Notes: generated by a model from the letters alone, not told the origin. A DNA stretch of 64,000 bases from Streptomyces sp. YIM 98790 (GCF_011421595.1 NZ_WTLH01000003.1:1-64000); one strand, 5' to 3'. Numbered from the stretch's first letter, positions 43,851 through 53,280 are shown. Made by a program: numbers and translations.

Positions 43851-46800
43851 GTGACAGCACGCCCCCGGCCAACGCCGTCCGGACCGGATTCCGGCCCCGC
43901 CCGCAAGTCCCCTCCCGCCCCTGAGGTCACCGCCGCACGCGAAGCTCTCACCCAGGCCGTGACGGCCATCCCGCGGCAGCTGCCCACGGCTGCCGGGGAG
44001 ATCTCCCCGGAGGATGTCGAGCACGCTCTCCATTCCGCCTCGGCGCACCATCGTCGCCACACCCTCGCCTCCATGGGGATCCGGGTCAACGCGACGAGGG
44101 TGAGCCCGGCGCTCTGCCGTGACTTCCTCGCCAGACTGCAACGCGCCCCCTTGGAAACCCGTCTCATCCCCGCCGCCCGGCACCTGACGCATCCCCTGGT
44201 GGGCGACCTCGTCGAAACGGCCTACGCAAGTCCGCACCTGCGCTCCCGGATACTGCGTCCGGTGACGGACTTCTGGAGCCCCGCCCTGCTCCGTCTCGCG
44301 CTGCTGGCACACGCCTCGCTGTACAGCACCCAGGCGGAGATCTGGCTCTGGGCCTGCGACCAGCAGTGGTTCACGAACTCCTGCGAACGCCAGGAAGAGC
44401 TGCAGAACCTGCGCCGGGCCGCACTTCGGGTGCACAACCTCGACGGCTCCGCGGAATTCCGGGAGGACGGACGGAAGGAAGTCCGCGACGAGGAAACCCC
44501 CGCCGCCTCCGAGGACCTGCCGGATGCCGGAAACCTCGGCAGCCTTGCCGACGCCCTGGAACGGCTGGACGCCTGCCTGGCCCAGGCCAGGAAAGCCGCG
44601 GACCGCACGGCGGATGCGCTGGAGCGCGAGAACTGCCCGGATCCCGGCGATGTCCACGCCGTGCAGCAGCTCGTCAACGCGTTCGACCACGCCAGGCGGC
44701 TGGTGAGCACCATGGCCGCTGCGGATGCCGACCAGGACGAGGACGTCCCCGCACAGCAGGAGAACCGGAGCTTGTCGGCACTACGCCAGCAGGCCCGGTC
44801 CGTGCAACACCACCACGCCGATGAGTCCCTCCGGGAGGAACTTGGTGCCCTGGCCGGTCTGGAAGCCACCGCGGAGGACGCGGGCCTGAAGCCGGCCGTG
44901 GAGGCAGCCCGTGACTCGGCCGCCGAGCTGCGCGCCAGGCGTACCTGGGACGACGCGGAACGACAGGCAGCACGCTCGCTGCGGGCACTGATCACCATGA
45001 TCGGACTTGAACCTTCCGCCCCGGACTACTCCGATCGGCTCGTGGAGCTTCAGCCGCAGTTCGTCCAGGGATCCAGTCCTGCATGGATGAGGCTGGGCTA
45101 CGACTGCCGTCGACTGGCCCTCAACCGGCCCGGCGAGAGCACGGCCGACGGTCCAGTGGAAGAGCTGCTGGACACCGAGGAGCCTGGGGAGAAGGAAGCC
45201 CGCACCCACGAGTCGCCCACTGTGGCCGTCCGGCCTCCGGCCGCTCCGGAGAAACTGACAAAGCGCGTCGAGACCGCCGCCGTCACCACCGCCGAGCGCG
45301 CACACGACGGCCACGACGACGACAACCCGGCCGCCCGGCCGCCTGAGCCACCCCGCAGCAGCGATATACCCGCCCCGGCCGGTCCCCCTGCCCCGGCGTC
45401 CCCGGCCGGCGCCGCGGACCGGGGCGCCACCCAGGTCTCCGGCTCGGGCGGCGCCGCCTCTTCTCCCCCGGCCCACACCCCTCTCGCGGCATTCATCGCC
45501 GCGGAACGCTACAGCCTGGCTTCGGCGTTGGCCGAGGCAACCGCGGAGTCCACCACTCGCATCGCCGTACTGCGGATCTGCGCATGGTCCATGGGACTGG
45601 CCTCGGACACCGGGAGCTGCGCCGGACAGCTGCGGGCCGCGGTACAGGAGCTGGACGTGCCGACTGTCGCCGCAGATCCGGTGGACCGGTTGCTCGCCGC
45701 CACCGCACTGCTGCACACGGCTGTCCTCACCGGCGATCCCGGGGCGGGCGGGCTGCTGGACGCCCTTGCCGACCGGCTACCGCCGCGCCTCGGCGATGCG
45801 GCACGCGCCGTGGGGCGGCGGGCGCAGCGCGGCATCCTCACCGACTGTCCCGTGCTGTCGGTCGCGGCCGACACCGCGGGGCTGGAGACAGAACTCGCCG
45901 AAGCCCGGACCGAGTGCCGTCTTCTCCTCACTGGCATCCCCAAGTTCGGATTCCGGCCGGCCAGCGCCATCGCCAGGAATCTGCTGGCGCCCGAGGGACG
46001 CGTGGGCAGGCTGCTCTCCCTCGTCGCCGAGGACCGGCGAGAACAGCACCAGGAGATCGGAGAGGAGGTCCGCACCTTCACCGATCCCGCCCTGGTCCGC
46101 GGTCTCGTCGACGAGGTCTACTGGCAGGTCGTGAAGTCGGGCAACCGGCCCCTGGAAGGCAGGAACCGCAATGACCTGGTGCGCGCGGTGCTGGAACGGA
46201 TGCGCCCAGTGCAGGCGTGGGTGTCCTGCGTGCGCCAGCTCCAGGCCAAGGGCAGCTGGGCGGCCCAGGAGGCCCGCGCCATGCTGGACGAAGTGCTGTC
46301 CGCCAAGGACGAGACGTTGGCACAGCTTGCCGAGGGGGAGGCCGAGAGCGACCCGCTGCGGCGGGCTGCGGCGCAGGCAGCGGGGGCGAGGCTGCGGCAC
46401 GTCTGCTCGCTGCTGGAAGGCAGGCGCGAGGCTCCTGCCCAGGAGTTGCCCGCCGGCCTGGCCCGCGCCGGGGAGCTTCTGAAGATCCCCGGCTTCCACT
46501 ACGACGAGTCGTCGGGCGAGGTACTCGGGAAACCGACCATGCAGGCCGTGTGCGATGCCGCGGACCGAACCTGGGAGCAGGCCGCGCGGGCCCACGTGGC
46601 CGCGGAACGCTTCGACACCGCGCATCAGCTGCTGGAGCTTGCCGGACGGGGACTGCTGCCCGGTATCGCCGACGACGTTCTGCCCGACAACCTGGACACG
46701 GTGATCCGCAACAGCGGCAAGCTGGTGGCCGAGGAACTGGCACGAGCGGCCGAGGTCCTCGAGAGGCGGCTTCGGACATCCCGCGTGCACAATGTCGTCG

Positions 46801-49800
46801 ACGAGACTACGGAACGAGCGCTCGAACATCGTCTGCGCGATGCCGAGCCCACCCCCGACCGCAACCTCGCCGCGGTGAGGTCGGAGCAGGCGGCACTCAA
46901 TGCGGAGCTGAACCGGGCCTGGGAACGTGAGAGGGCCCGGTTCCGGGCCCGGCTGGAGGAGCTTCCCGATGCCGCCGAGGCCGACCGGGAACGGGTGCGG
47001 AAGCTGCTGCGGGACGGAGATCTGCTCACCGCGGAGCAGATCCTGAACTCGCTGGCCAAGGGCGAGGGCATTCCGGCACTCCCCGACCGCGGGGAGTTCT
47101 TCCACCGGTTCTTTCCCGCTGTCCCCGATGCGCTGGTGGACGGCATCACTCAGAAGCTGGTCGAGACCGTCCGTGCCCGTGGGGCGTTCGCGGGGCTGCC
47201 GCAGTTGTCCTTCTCCCGGCTGTCCCGGGAGAACGCGATGACGACCGCCGACGCCTTGGAAGCCTGGCGGCAGATGGCCCTGCGGGAGGGCAAGGAGCGC
47301 AGGGAAGGGCTCAAGGAAAGCGAACTGCTTGCCCCCGCCCTGCGGCTGCTGGGTCTGCGCAATCCCCGTCCGGTGCGACAGGACCGCCTGCCGTTCGGCA
47401 AGGACCACCGCTTCCTCGTCCTGCCGGGCCCGGAGCCCCTGGGGGATGCCCCGGTTCCGGAGTTCGGCTCCGCCCGTGGGCACCGCCTGCACATTCTGCT
47501 GGTCTGGGGCGAGCCCGAACCCAAACGGCTGCAGAGCTGGATCGAGGACGACAAGGGGGGAGCCGGTCTGATCGTGGCGCACTTCGGCACCCTCGCCGTC
47601 GGGCGGCGCGCCGAACTCGCCGCCCTCGCCGTCGGCAATCCGAGACCCGTCATCGTGCTCGACGATGCCGCCCTGGCGTATCTGGCGGCACATGGTGACG
47701 GCCAGTGGGACTCCACGCTCCGGGTGCTGCTTCCCTTCTCGGCGGTCAACCCCTACCTGAGCAAGAAGCGCGCCCAGGTGCCGAGGGAGATGTTCTTCGG
47801 GCGCCGCACCGAACTGGAGGAGATCAGCTCGCCCAGGGGCTCCCAGGTTGTCTACGGCGGCCGCGGGCTGGGCAAGTCGGCGCTGCTCCAGGAAGCCGGA
47901 AACCGCTTCCTGGAGCAGAACCCCCGCGCTCGCTGCCGCATCTCGCTGAGTCTGGACAGCGCCGGTTTCGGCACCCTGTCACCCGCCGAGCAGATCTGGG
48001 GGCTGATCGGCCAGGAGCTGGAACGGGCCGAGGTGCTGTCGGTTTCCAAGAAGGCCCGTCGGCTCGCCGGTTCCGACCACGCGCAGGTGGAGGCCTGCAT
48101 CGTGGACTGGCTGGAGGGTGACAGCGACCGGGAACTGCTCGTCCTGCTCGACGAGGCGGACAAGTTCTTCGACAGCGATGCCCCGGAGTTCCTGCAAACC
48201 CGCAGGCTGCGCGACCTCGGCCGGTCGACCAGGGACCGGGTCAAGGTGGTCTTCGCCGGCCTGCGCTCGGTGCAGCGTTTCACCGCGGCCGCCAACTCGC
48301 CGTTCAGCCACCTGGCGCAGGAGCCGGTGGTGGTGGGCCCGCTGAAGCCCGCGGATGCCGCCGAACTGCTCGTGCAGCCCTTGGCGGCGCTGGGCTACCG
48401 GTTCGAGGACGACGATGTGGTCCACTCGGTCCTCGGCCACTGTTCGTACCAGCCCTACCTGATCCAGATGTTCGCTCATCGTCTGGTCCGGGACCTCCAC
48501 CGGCGGCGGCGCATGGCGTCCGATTCCGGGCTGTCTCTCCGGCCTCCGTACACCATCCTGCGCAGCGATGTCAGCTCCGTGCAGTCCGACGAGCGGCTCC
48601 GGGAGTCGATCACCGATACCTTCCGGGACACCCTCCGTCTCGACCCCCGGTACACGGTCATCGCCAATGCCACCGCCTACCACGCGTATCAGCACACCCT
48701 CGAGGCGACGATGAGGGAGTCCGAACTCCGGGCCGCTTGCCTCGACTGGTGGCCGAACGGCTTCCGCAATCTCAACCCGGACGAGTTCCGTGCCTATTTG
48801 ATCGAACTGGAAGGGCTGGGAGTACTGGCCCGGGACCGGGATCGCCGGGGCTGGCATCTGAGCAGCACCAACGCCCTGGGCATGATCGGCGGACTGAGCA
48901 GCGTGGAGAACGAACTCATGTCCGCCGCCGACCAGCCGGAACCGGAGCGGTTCGCCGCCGCCGAACCACGGCACCGGCTGACGGACGGCACCTTCCTGCC
49001 CCTGACCGCCGAGCAGGTGACGGATCTCCTGCGACGCAAGACGACGCAGGCGCGGGTCGTGCTCGGAACGCCTGCCACGGGAGTGGATGTGGTGGCGGAC
49101 CGGCTGCGCCGATGTGCGGCGGACAACGGCTGGCATGCACCGACAGTCGCGGGTCGCGGGGCCTTCCGGCAGGCCCTCGTCGAAGGCAGGCCGGGCGAGC
49201 GTCGGGTGATCATCGACGATCTGACGGGCAAGTCACCGGCTGCCGATTCCTGCCAGGAGGCGGTGGAGTGGGCGCTGACGCGGCTGCCGACGGGGCCGGA
49301 TGTCCACCGGTCTGCGGTGGTGGTCGCCGGTCCCGGTCAGTGGCCTCTCTGGACCGCGGTACTCGGCCCGGACTGCCCCGAGAGTCTGGGCGTGGTGCTG
49401 CTACGGCGCTACACCGAGCACGGCCTTCGGGCCAGGGCGGTGGAGCAGCAGCAGTTCACTTCCGAATCCGCTTTTCCCCGCCTGCTGGAATTGACCGGCG
49501 GCTGGCCGCTGCTGGTGGACAGGGCCATGGCGACCGGGAAGGAGAGCCAAGGACTGGAAGAATTCCAGGAGTGGCTGGACTCCCGCCAGGGAGCGGAGGA
49601 GTTCCTCACCGCCTGCGGAGTCGGAGGCGGTTCGGTGCTGCGCCCTGCGTTCGCCACTCTGGCCGGGTTCTTCCAGCAAGGTGAAGGCAACCTGCCGTTC
49701 GTCGACCTCGCCGAACTCGTCGAGGAGTACGGAACGGCTCCGGAAGCGACAACGGCACCACAGACCGTGCAGATGTTGCACTCCATGGGTCTTTTCCGGC

Positions 49801-49883
49801 GGGACGGTACCGACAGCCACGGTGTGGACCAGTACATCGTCGATCCTGTCGTGCTGCGCTGCTGGCGGAACTCCACGCTCTGA
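43851..49883 (+). CDS. Giant STAND-like ATPase, last gene of the PIWI operon
   Basis: 2010 residues from GTG 43851 (CGGAG at 43841-43845). Residues 1-450 are helical; a Pro/Ala-rich linker (about 480-540) follows. Residues 540-1130 are long, charged and coiled-coil-like (ERARFRARLEELPDAAEADR). A globular region (about 1200-1300) leads into the STAND ATPase, announced by VNPYLSKKRAQVPREMFFGR. Walker A is G1336GRGLGKS1343, Walker B is LLVLLDEADKFF (D1434/E1435), and the lid region is KPADAAELLVQPLAALGYRF (about 1500). Residues about 1715-1960 look like a second, decayed P-loop domain (VVLGTPATGVDV; RRVIIDDLTGK; VVVAGPGQWPLW). STAND proteins commonly sense a ligand and oligomerise on ATP binding, so a phage-sensor or scaffold role is inferred. 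A hairpin terminator follows. Confidence 0.7.
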   Translation: MTARPRPTPSGPDSGPARKSPPAPEVTAAREALTQAVTAIPRQLPTAAGEISPEDVEHALHSASAHHRRHTLASMGIRVNATRVSPALCRDFLARLQRAPLETRLIPAARHLTHPLVGDLVETAYASPHLRSRILRPVTDFWSPALLRLALLAHASLYSTQAEIWLWACDQQWFTNSCERQEELQNLRRAALRVHNLDGSAEFREDGRKEVRDEETPAASEDLPDAGNLGSLADALERLDACLAQARKAADRTADALERENCPDPGDVHAVQQLVNAFDHARRLVSTMAAADADQDEDVPAQQENRSLSALRQQARSVQHHHADESLREELGALAGLEATAEDAGLKPAVEAARDSAAELRARRTWDDAERQAARSLRALITMIGLEPSAPDYSDRLVELQPQFVQGSSPAWMRLGYDCRRLALNRPGESTADGPVEELLDTEEPGEKEARTHESPTVAVRPPAAPEKLTKRVETAAVTTAERAHDGHDDDNPAARPPEPPRSSDIPAPAGPPAPASPAGAADRGATQVSGSGGAASSPPAHTPLAAFIAAERYSLASALAEATAESTTRIAVLRICAWSMGLASDTGSCAGQLRAAVQELDVPTVAADPVDRLLAATALLHTAVLTGDPGAGGLLDALADRLPPRLGDAARAVGRRAQRGILTDCPVLSVAADTAGLETELAEARTECRLLLTGIPKFGFRPASAIARNLLAPEGRVGRLLSLVAEDRREQHQEIGEEVRTFTDPALVRGLVDEVYWQVVKSGNRPLEGRNRNDLVRAVLERMRPVQAWVSCVRQLQAKGSWAAQEARAMLDEVLSAKDETLAQLAEGEAESDPLRRAAAQAAGARLRHVCSLLEGRREAPAQELPAGLARAGELLKIPGFHYDESSGEVLGKPTMQAVCDAADRTWEQAARAHVAAERFDTAHQLLELAGRGLLPGIADDVLPDNLDTVIRNSGKLVAEELARAAEVLERRLRTSRVHNVVDETTERALEHRLRDAEPTPDRNLAAVRSEQAALNAELNRAWERERARFRARLEELPDAAEADRERVRKLLRDGDLLTAEQILNSLAKGEGIPALPDRGEFFHRFFPAVPDALVDGITQKLVETVRARGAFAGLPQLSFSRLSRENAMTTADALEAWRQMALREGKERREGLKESELLAPALRLLGLRNPRPVRQDRLPFGKDHRFLVLPGPEPLGDAPVPEFGSARGHRLHILLVWGEPEPKRLQSWIEDDKGGAGLIVAHFGTLAVGRRAELAALAVGNPRPVIVLDDAALAYLAAHGDGQWDSTLRVLLPFSAVNPYLSKKRAQVPREMFFGRRTELEEISSPRGSQVVYGGRGLGKSALLQEAGNRFLEQNPRARCRISLSLDSAGFGTLSPAEQIWGLIGQELERAEVLSVSKKARRLAGSDHAQVEACIVDWLEGDSDRELLVLLDEADKFFDSDAPEFLQTRRLRDLGRSTRDRVKVVFAGLRSVQRFTAAANSPFSHLAQEPVVVGPLKPADAAELLVQPLAALGYRFEDDDVVHSVLGHCSYQPYLIQMFAHRLVRDLHRRRRMASDSGLSLRPPYTILRSDVSSVQSDERLRESITDTFRDTLRLDPRYTVIANATAYHAYQHTLEATMRESELRAACLDWWPNGFRNLNPDEFRAYLIELEGLGVLARDRDRRGWHLSSTNALGMIGGLSSVENELMSAADQPEPERFAAAEPRHRLTDGTFLPLTAEQVTDLLRRKTTQARVVLGTPATGVDVVADRLRRCAADNGWHAPTVAGRGAFRQALVEGRPGERRVIIDDLTGKSPAADSCQEAVEWALTRLPTGPDVHRSAVVVAGPGQWPLWTAVLGPDCPESLGVVLLRRYTEHGLRARAVEQQQFTSESAFPRLLELTGGWPLLVDRAMATGKESQGLEEFQEWLDSRQGAEEFLTACGVGGGSVLRPAFATLAGFFQQGEGNLPFVDLAELVEEYGTAPEATTAPQTVQMLHSMGLFRRDGTDSHGVDQYIVDPVVLRCWRNSTL

Positions 49884-49898
49884 CCAGGCTCAGCAAAC

Positions 49899-49937
49899 GC
49901 CCGGGCCGACTGCCGCCGAACCTTCTTCGGCCCGGGC
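49899..49937 (+). terminator. Hairpin ending the PIWI operon
   Basis: A perfect 10-bp inverted repeat (GCCCGGGCCG and CGGCCCGGGC) with a 19-base loop starts 16 bases after the STAND gene stop. It marks the end of the seven-gene transcription unit. The remaining bases up to 50053 show nothing recognisable. Confidence 0.6.
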
Positions 49938-50053
49938 ACGGCGACTCCGGCCGGCCCTGATCGCAGAGACCATCTGTGCTCTGTTGTCACAGCATTGCCC
50001 TCAGGGCCGGCAGTCCCGGCTTCCAGGTTGTCCTGCCCGTGCCCGGCCGGAGC

Positions 50054-51196
50054 TCAGGCGGCGAGGGTGGGCTTGAGGAGGACCTTGGTCCAGCCGGATT
50101 CGCGGCGGTCGAACTTCTCGTAGGCGCTGGGGGCTTCGGCCAGGGGGAGGCGGTGGGAGACGACGAAGGAGGGTTCTGCGCGCCCGGCGACGATCAGGTC
50201 CCGCAGCTGGCGGTTGTACGCCTTGACGTCGGCCTGGCCGGTGCCCATGCGCAGGCCCTTCTCGAAGAACCGGCCCATGGCGAGGAGGAGCCGGCCGTGC
50301 TCGGCGGCGTCCGTGGGGGCACCCGGGTCGGAGGTGACGTACAGGCCGACGACGCCCAGCATGCCGGTGGGGCGGACGGCCTCGATCAGGGTGTTGAGCA
50401 CGACCGCGGGCTGTTCCTCGCCCTCGCTCACCGTGGCCTGGTAGCCGACGGCGTCGATGCCCTTGTCGGTGCCCTCGCCGCCGGTGTGCTCCTTGATCTG
50501 CTCGGCAGGGTCGCCCTCGGCCAGGCTGACCGGGACGGCGCCGATGCGTTCGGCGAGGCGCAGCCGGTCGGGCCGGCGGTCGACCACGAAGACCCGTGAG
50601 GCACCGCGCAGCATCGCCGAGTAGGCGGCCATCAGGCCGACCGGTCCGGCGCCGGAGACGCAGACCGTCTCGCCCGGGGAGACCTGGGCCAGCTCGGTGG
50701 CGTGGTAGCCGGTGGGGAAGATGTCGGCCAGCAGCGCGAAATCGTCCTCGTGTTCCTCCCCCGGCGGCAGTTTGAGGCAGTTGAAGTCGGCGAACGGTAC
50801 CCGCAGGTACTCGGCCTGCCCGCCCCGGTAGGGCCCCATGGAGACATAGCCGTAGGCGCCGCCGGCGAACCCCTCGTTCACGGTGAGGCAGAAGCCGGTG
50901 CGGTCGGCCAGGCAGTTCTTGCAGAATCCGCAGGCCACATTGAAGGGCAGGACGACCCGGTCCCCCTTCTTGATCCGGGCGACCCCGGACCCGGTCTCCA
51001 CCACGACGCCCATGTTCTCGTGGCCGAAGACGATGCCCGGCTCGGCGCCGGTGCGGCCCTCGTACATGTGCAGGTCCGAGCCGCAGATCGCCGTGGTGGT
51101 GATCTTGATGATCACATCGGTGGGGGCTTCGAGCCGGGGGTCGGGCACCTCTTCCACGGCCACCTGGTGCGGTTCCTTGTAGACCACCGCTTTCAT
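50054..51196 (-). CDS. Zinc-dependent alcohol/formaldehyde-type dehydrogenase
   Basis: 380 residues, MDR superfamily. Catalytic zinc ligands are C38 in AICGSDLHMYEG and the GHENMG motif (about 60-65). Structural zinc cysteines are in ACGFCKNCLADRTGFC (about 91-106). The Rossmann fold is at SGAGPVGLMAAY (about 188). Length and the IFPTGYHATEL wording place it with glutathione-independent formaldehyde dehydrogenase-like enzymes rather than simple ADHs. It oxidises an alcohol or aldehyde hydrate with NAD(P); the true substrate is unknown. ATG 51196 gives the standard start MKAVVYKEP. It stands alone between the defence island and the chromosomal genes. Confidence 0.85.
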   Translation of the reverse strand: MKAVVYKEPHQVAVEEVPDPRLEAPTDVIIKITTTAICGSDLHMYEGRTGAEPGIVFGHENMGVVVETGSGVARIKKGDRVVLPFNVACGFCKNCLADRTGFCLTVNEGFAGGAYGYVSMGPYRGGQAEYLRVPFADFNCLKLPPGEEHEDDFALLADIFPTGYHATELAQVSPGETVCVSGAGPVGLMAAYSAMLRGASRVFVVDRRPDRLRLAERIGAVPVSLAEGDPAEQIKEHTGGEGTDKGIDAVGYQATVSEGEEQPAVVLNTLIEAVRPTGMLGVVGLYVTSDPGAPTDAAEHGRLLLAMGRFFEKGLRMGTGQADVKAYNRQLRDLIVAGRAEPSFVVSHRLPLAEAPSAYEKFDRRESGWTKVLLKPTLAA

Positions 51197-51314
51197 GCCG
51201 CGCTCCTCGTCGTCCGGATTGATCACTGCTGCCTTCCGGCACGCCGGGTAACCGGTGGGACGGGCCGCAAACGGCGGGGGTGACGGGGTGGCCGGGGTCG
51301 CCTTGAATGGGCGG

Positions 51315-51839
51315 GTGGACAGGAACAACATTCAGGGGCAGTGGGTGGAACTGCGGCCGGCGGGCACGGGGGACGCACCCGCCTTCCGGGCGGCGCTGGG
51401 GACCCCGGAGGTGGCGCGCTGGTGGCGCTGGCCGGACATGGAGAAGGAGGTCGCCGCCCAGCGCGGGCCGGACGAGGACATACTGGCGGTGACGGTCGGC
51501 GGCGAGGTCGCGGGCATGATCCAGTGGTACGAGGAGACCGAGCCGGAGTACCACCACGCCGGGATGGATCTCTTCCTCCACCCGGCCTGGCACGGGCGCG
51601 GCCTGGGCACCGACACCGTGCGGACCATGGCACGGTGGCTGATCGGGGAGCGCGGACACCACCGGCTGGTCATCGACCCGGACGCCCGGAACGAGCAGGC
51701 CATCCGCTGCTACGAACGAGTGGGCTTCCGGCGGGTCGGGCTGCTGCGCAAGTACTGGCTGGACCACACGACCGGCGAGTGGAGCGACGGCCTGCTGCTG
51801 GACCTGCTGGCCGAGGAGCTGACCGGCCCCGGTCGCTAG
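51315..51839 (+). CDS. GNAT acetyltransferase, aminoglycoside 6'-type-like
   Basis: 174 residues from GTG 51315 (VDRNNIQGQWVELRPAG). The acetyl-CoA loop is HPAWHGRGLGTDTVRTMARWL (about 95-115), followed by NEQAIRCYERVGFRRVG (about 132-148), as in AAC(6')-Ib-related and RimJ-like enzymes. MIQWYEETEPEYHHAGMDLFL also resembles the aminoglycoside group. Resistance is possible but not provable by reading. It is followed closely (9 bases) by the VOC gene. Confidence 0.75.
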   Translation: MDRNNIQGQWVELRPAGTGDAPAFRAALGTPEVARWWRWPDMEKEVAAQRGPDEDILAVTVGGEVAGMIQWYEETEPEYHHAGMDLFLHPAWHGRGLGTDTVRTMARWLIGERGHHRLVIDPDARNEQAIRCYERVGFRRVGLLRKYWLDHTTGEWSDGLLLDLLAEELTGPGR

Positions 51840-51848
51840 GGTGGGGTG

Positions 51849-52292
51849 ATGGAGCAGCGAATCAGCCTGGTCACGCTCGGCGTGACGGATCTGGCCCGGG
51901 CGCGGGACTTCTACCTGGCCCTGGGATGGCAGGGTCAGGAAGTGCAGGAGACGGTGTTCTTCCAGGCCGGTGGCCTGGCCCTGGTGCTGTGGGACCGGGA
52001 GAAGCTGGCCCGCGACTGCGGACTGGCGACGGACGAGCCCGGTGAGACCAGCGCCTTCGGCGGTATCGCCCTGGCGCACAACGTGCGCTCGCCGGAGGAG
52101 GTCGACGCCCTGCTCGCCACCGCCGGGCGGGCCGGGGCGCTGATCACCCGGCCCGCCGCAGAGACCTTCTACGGCGGCTACGCGGGCGTCTTCCTCGACC
52201 CGGACGGCCACGCCTGGGAGATCGCCCACAACCCCGGCTTCCCGCTCGCCGAGGACGGCTCGCTGACCGTCCCCGACCTGGGCGCGTCATGA
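51849..52292 (+). CDS. VOC-superfamily (glyoxalase-like) protein
   Basis: 147 residues with a single vicinal-oxygen-chelate fold: an opening ISLVTLGVTDLARARDFYLA, a middle GGLALVLWDRE and a closing GVFLDPDGHAWEIAHNPGF. The family includes glyoxalases, dioxygenases and drug-binding resistance proteins; the pattern here is the general glyoxalase-like group common in streptomycetes. It is co-transcribed with the GNAT gene by spacing. Confidence 0.8.
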   Translation: MEQRISLVTLGVTDLARARDFYLALGWQGQEVQETVFFQAGGLALVLWDREKLARDCGLATDEPGETSAFGGIALAHNVRSPEEVDALLATAGRAGALITRPAAETFYGGYAGVFLDPDGHAWEIAHNPGFPLAEDGSLTVPDLGAS

Positions 52293-52302
52293 CGCGGAGG
52301 CG

Positions 52303-52334
52303 GGGTGGCCCCCGGTGTCCGGCGGGGGCCACCC
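52303..52334. terminator. Strong hairpin between VOC gene and VWA partner gene
   Basis: A perfect 12-bp stem (GGGTGGCCCCCG and CGGGGGCCACCC) with an eight-base loop sits between two converging genes, so it probably serves both. Confidence 0.7.
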
Positions 52335-52341
52335 GGGTGCG

Positions 52342-53280
52342 TCAGGAGGGGCGGCGGCGGATCAGGCGGTAGCCGCCGATGGCGGCCGCGGCGGCGAGGA
52401 GGCCGCCCGCGGCGGTCCAGGCCCAGCGGTCGGTCCACCAGCCGCCGAACCAGCCGCCGTCCGGCTCCGGCACGGTGGCCGGGGCGGAGTCCGCGTCCTC
52501 CTCGCGGGTGCTCTCCGATCCCGCCTCGGGGTCGGTGGCGGTGTCGGCGGAGTCGGTGTCCAGGGAGCCGGCCCGGGAGGTCAGGACCAGCGGGGCGCCC
52601 AGCCTGCCGCCCCCGTCGGCGGAGCCGCCCACGGCCTCCGTGCCGACGCTCACCTCGGCCTGGAAGGGCAGACCGAGGTCCTCCTCCGGCAGGTCGGTGG
52701 CGGTGAGCCGGATGGAGTAGGCGCCGGGCAGCGGGTCATCCGCCCAGGACTCGGCCCAGGGGCGGACGACCGGCAGGGTGCAGCTCAGCTCCAGGGTCTC
52801 GGCGGAGGTGTCGGCGCCGGCGGTGGGCCGGCCGCCGACGCAGGGCTGGAGGCGGCGCAGGCCGTCGTAGAGGTCCACCTGCCAGGTCGCGGGGCCGCTG
52901 CGCAGCGCCGGGTCGGGAAGGGTGACCGTGGCGTCCACGGTGATCCGCTGCCCGGCCCCGGCGGGGAAGGTCCAGTACAGGTAGTCGCCGGAGACGGCGG
53001 TGGCCGTGCCGGGCCGGTCCTCACCGATGACGCCGGCACTGCGGAAGTCGCCTCCGGCCGCGGCCGGTGCGGTGTCCGTCCCGGTTTCCGGCTCGTGGCT
53101 GTCGGCCAGGGCAGGGCCGGCGGTGGGCAGGAGCAGGGCGGCCGTCAGCAGGGCGAGGGCGGCGGGCCGGTGGCCGCGGCGGCCGGGGCCGGTGGGCGTG
53201 CCGGTGCCGGTGTCCGTGCCGGTGCCGGTGCCGGTGCCGGCGCGGGGGGCGTGGGCGGGAAGGGGAAGGGAAATCGGCAT
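52342..53280 (-). CDS. Exported membrane-anchored protein coupled to the VWA gene
   Basis: 312 residues; ATG 53280 overlaps the stop of the VWA gene (ATGA). It has an unusually long N-terminal region of Gly-Thr repeats (GTGTGTGTDTGTGTPTG) before the signal-peptide core (PAALALLTAALLLPTAGPALA, cleaved near residue 60). About 170 extracytoplasmic residues follow, with a jellyroll-like flavour (YLYWTFPAGAGQRITVDATV) and two cysteines (in LQPCVGG and LELSCTLP). A disordered Asp/Glu-rich linker leads to a C-terminal membrane helix (TAAGGLLAAAAAIGGYRLI) with a basic tail. The function is unknown; it probably works with the adjacent VWA protein at the cell surface. Confidence 0.75.
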   Translation of the reverse strand: MPISLPLPAHAPRAGTGTGTGTDTGTGTPTGPGRRGHRPAALALLTAALLLPTAGPALADSHEPETGTDTAPAAAGGDFRSAGVIGEDRPGTATAVSGDYLYWTFPAGAGQRITVDATVTLPDPALRSGPATWQVDLYDGLRRLQPCVGGRPTAGADTSAETLELSCTLPVVRPWAESWADDPLPGAYSIRLTATDLPEEDLGLPFQAEVSVGTEAVGGSADGGGRLGAPLVLTSRAGSLDTDSADTATDPEAGSESTREEDADSAPATVPEPDGGWFGGWWTDRWAWTAAGGLLAAAAAIGGYRLIRRRPS

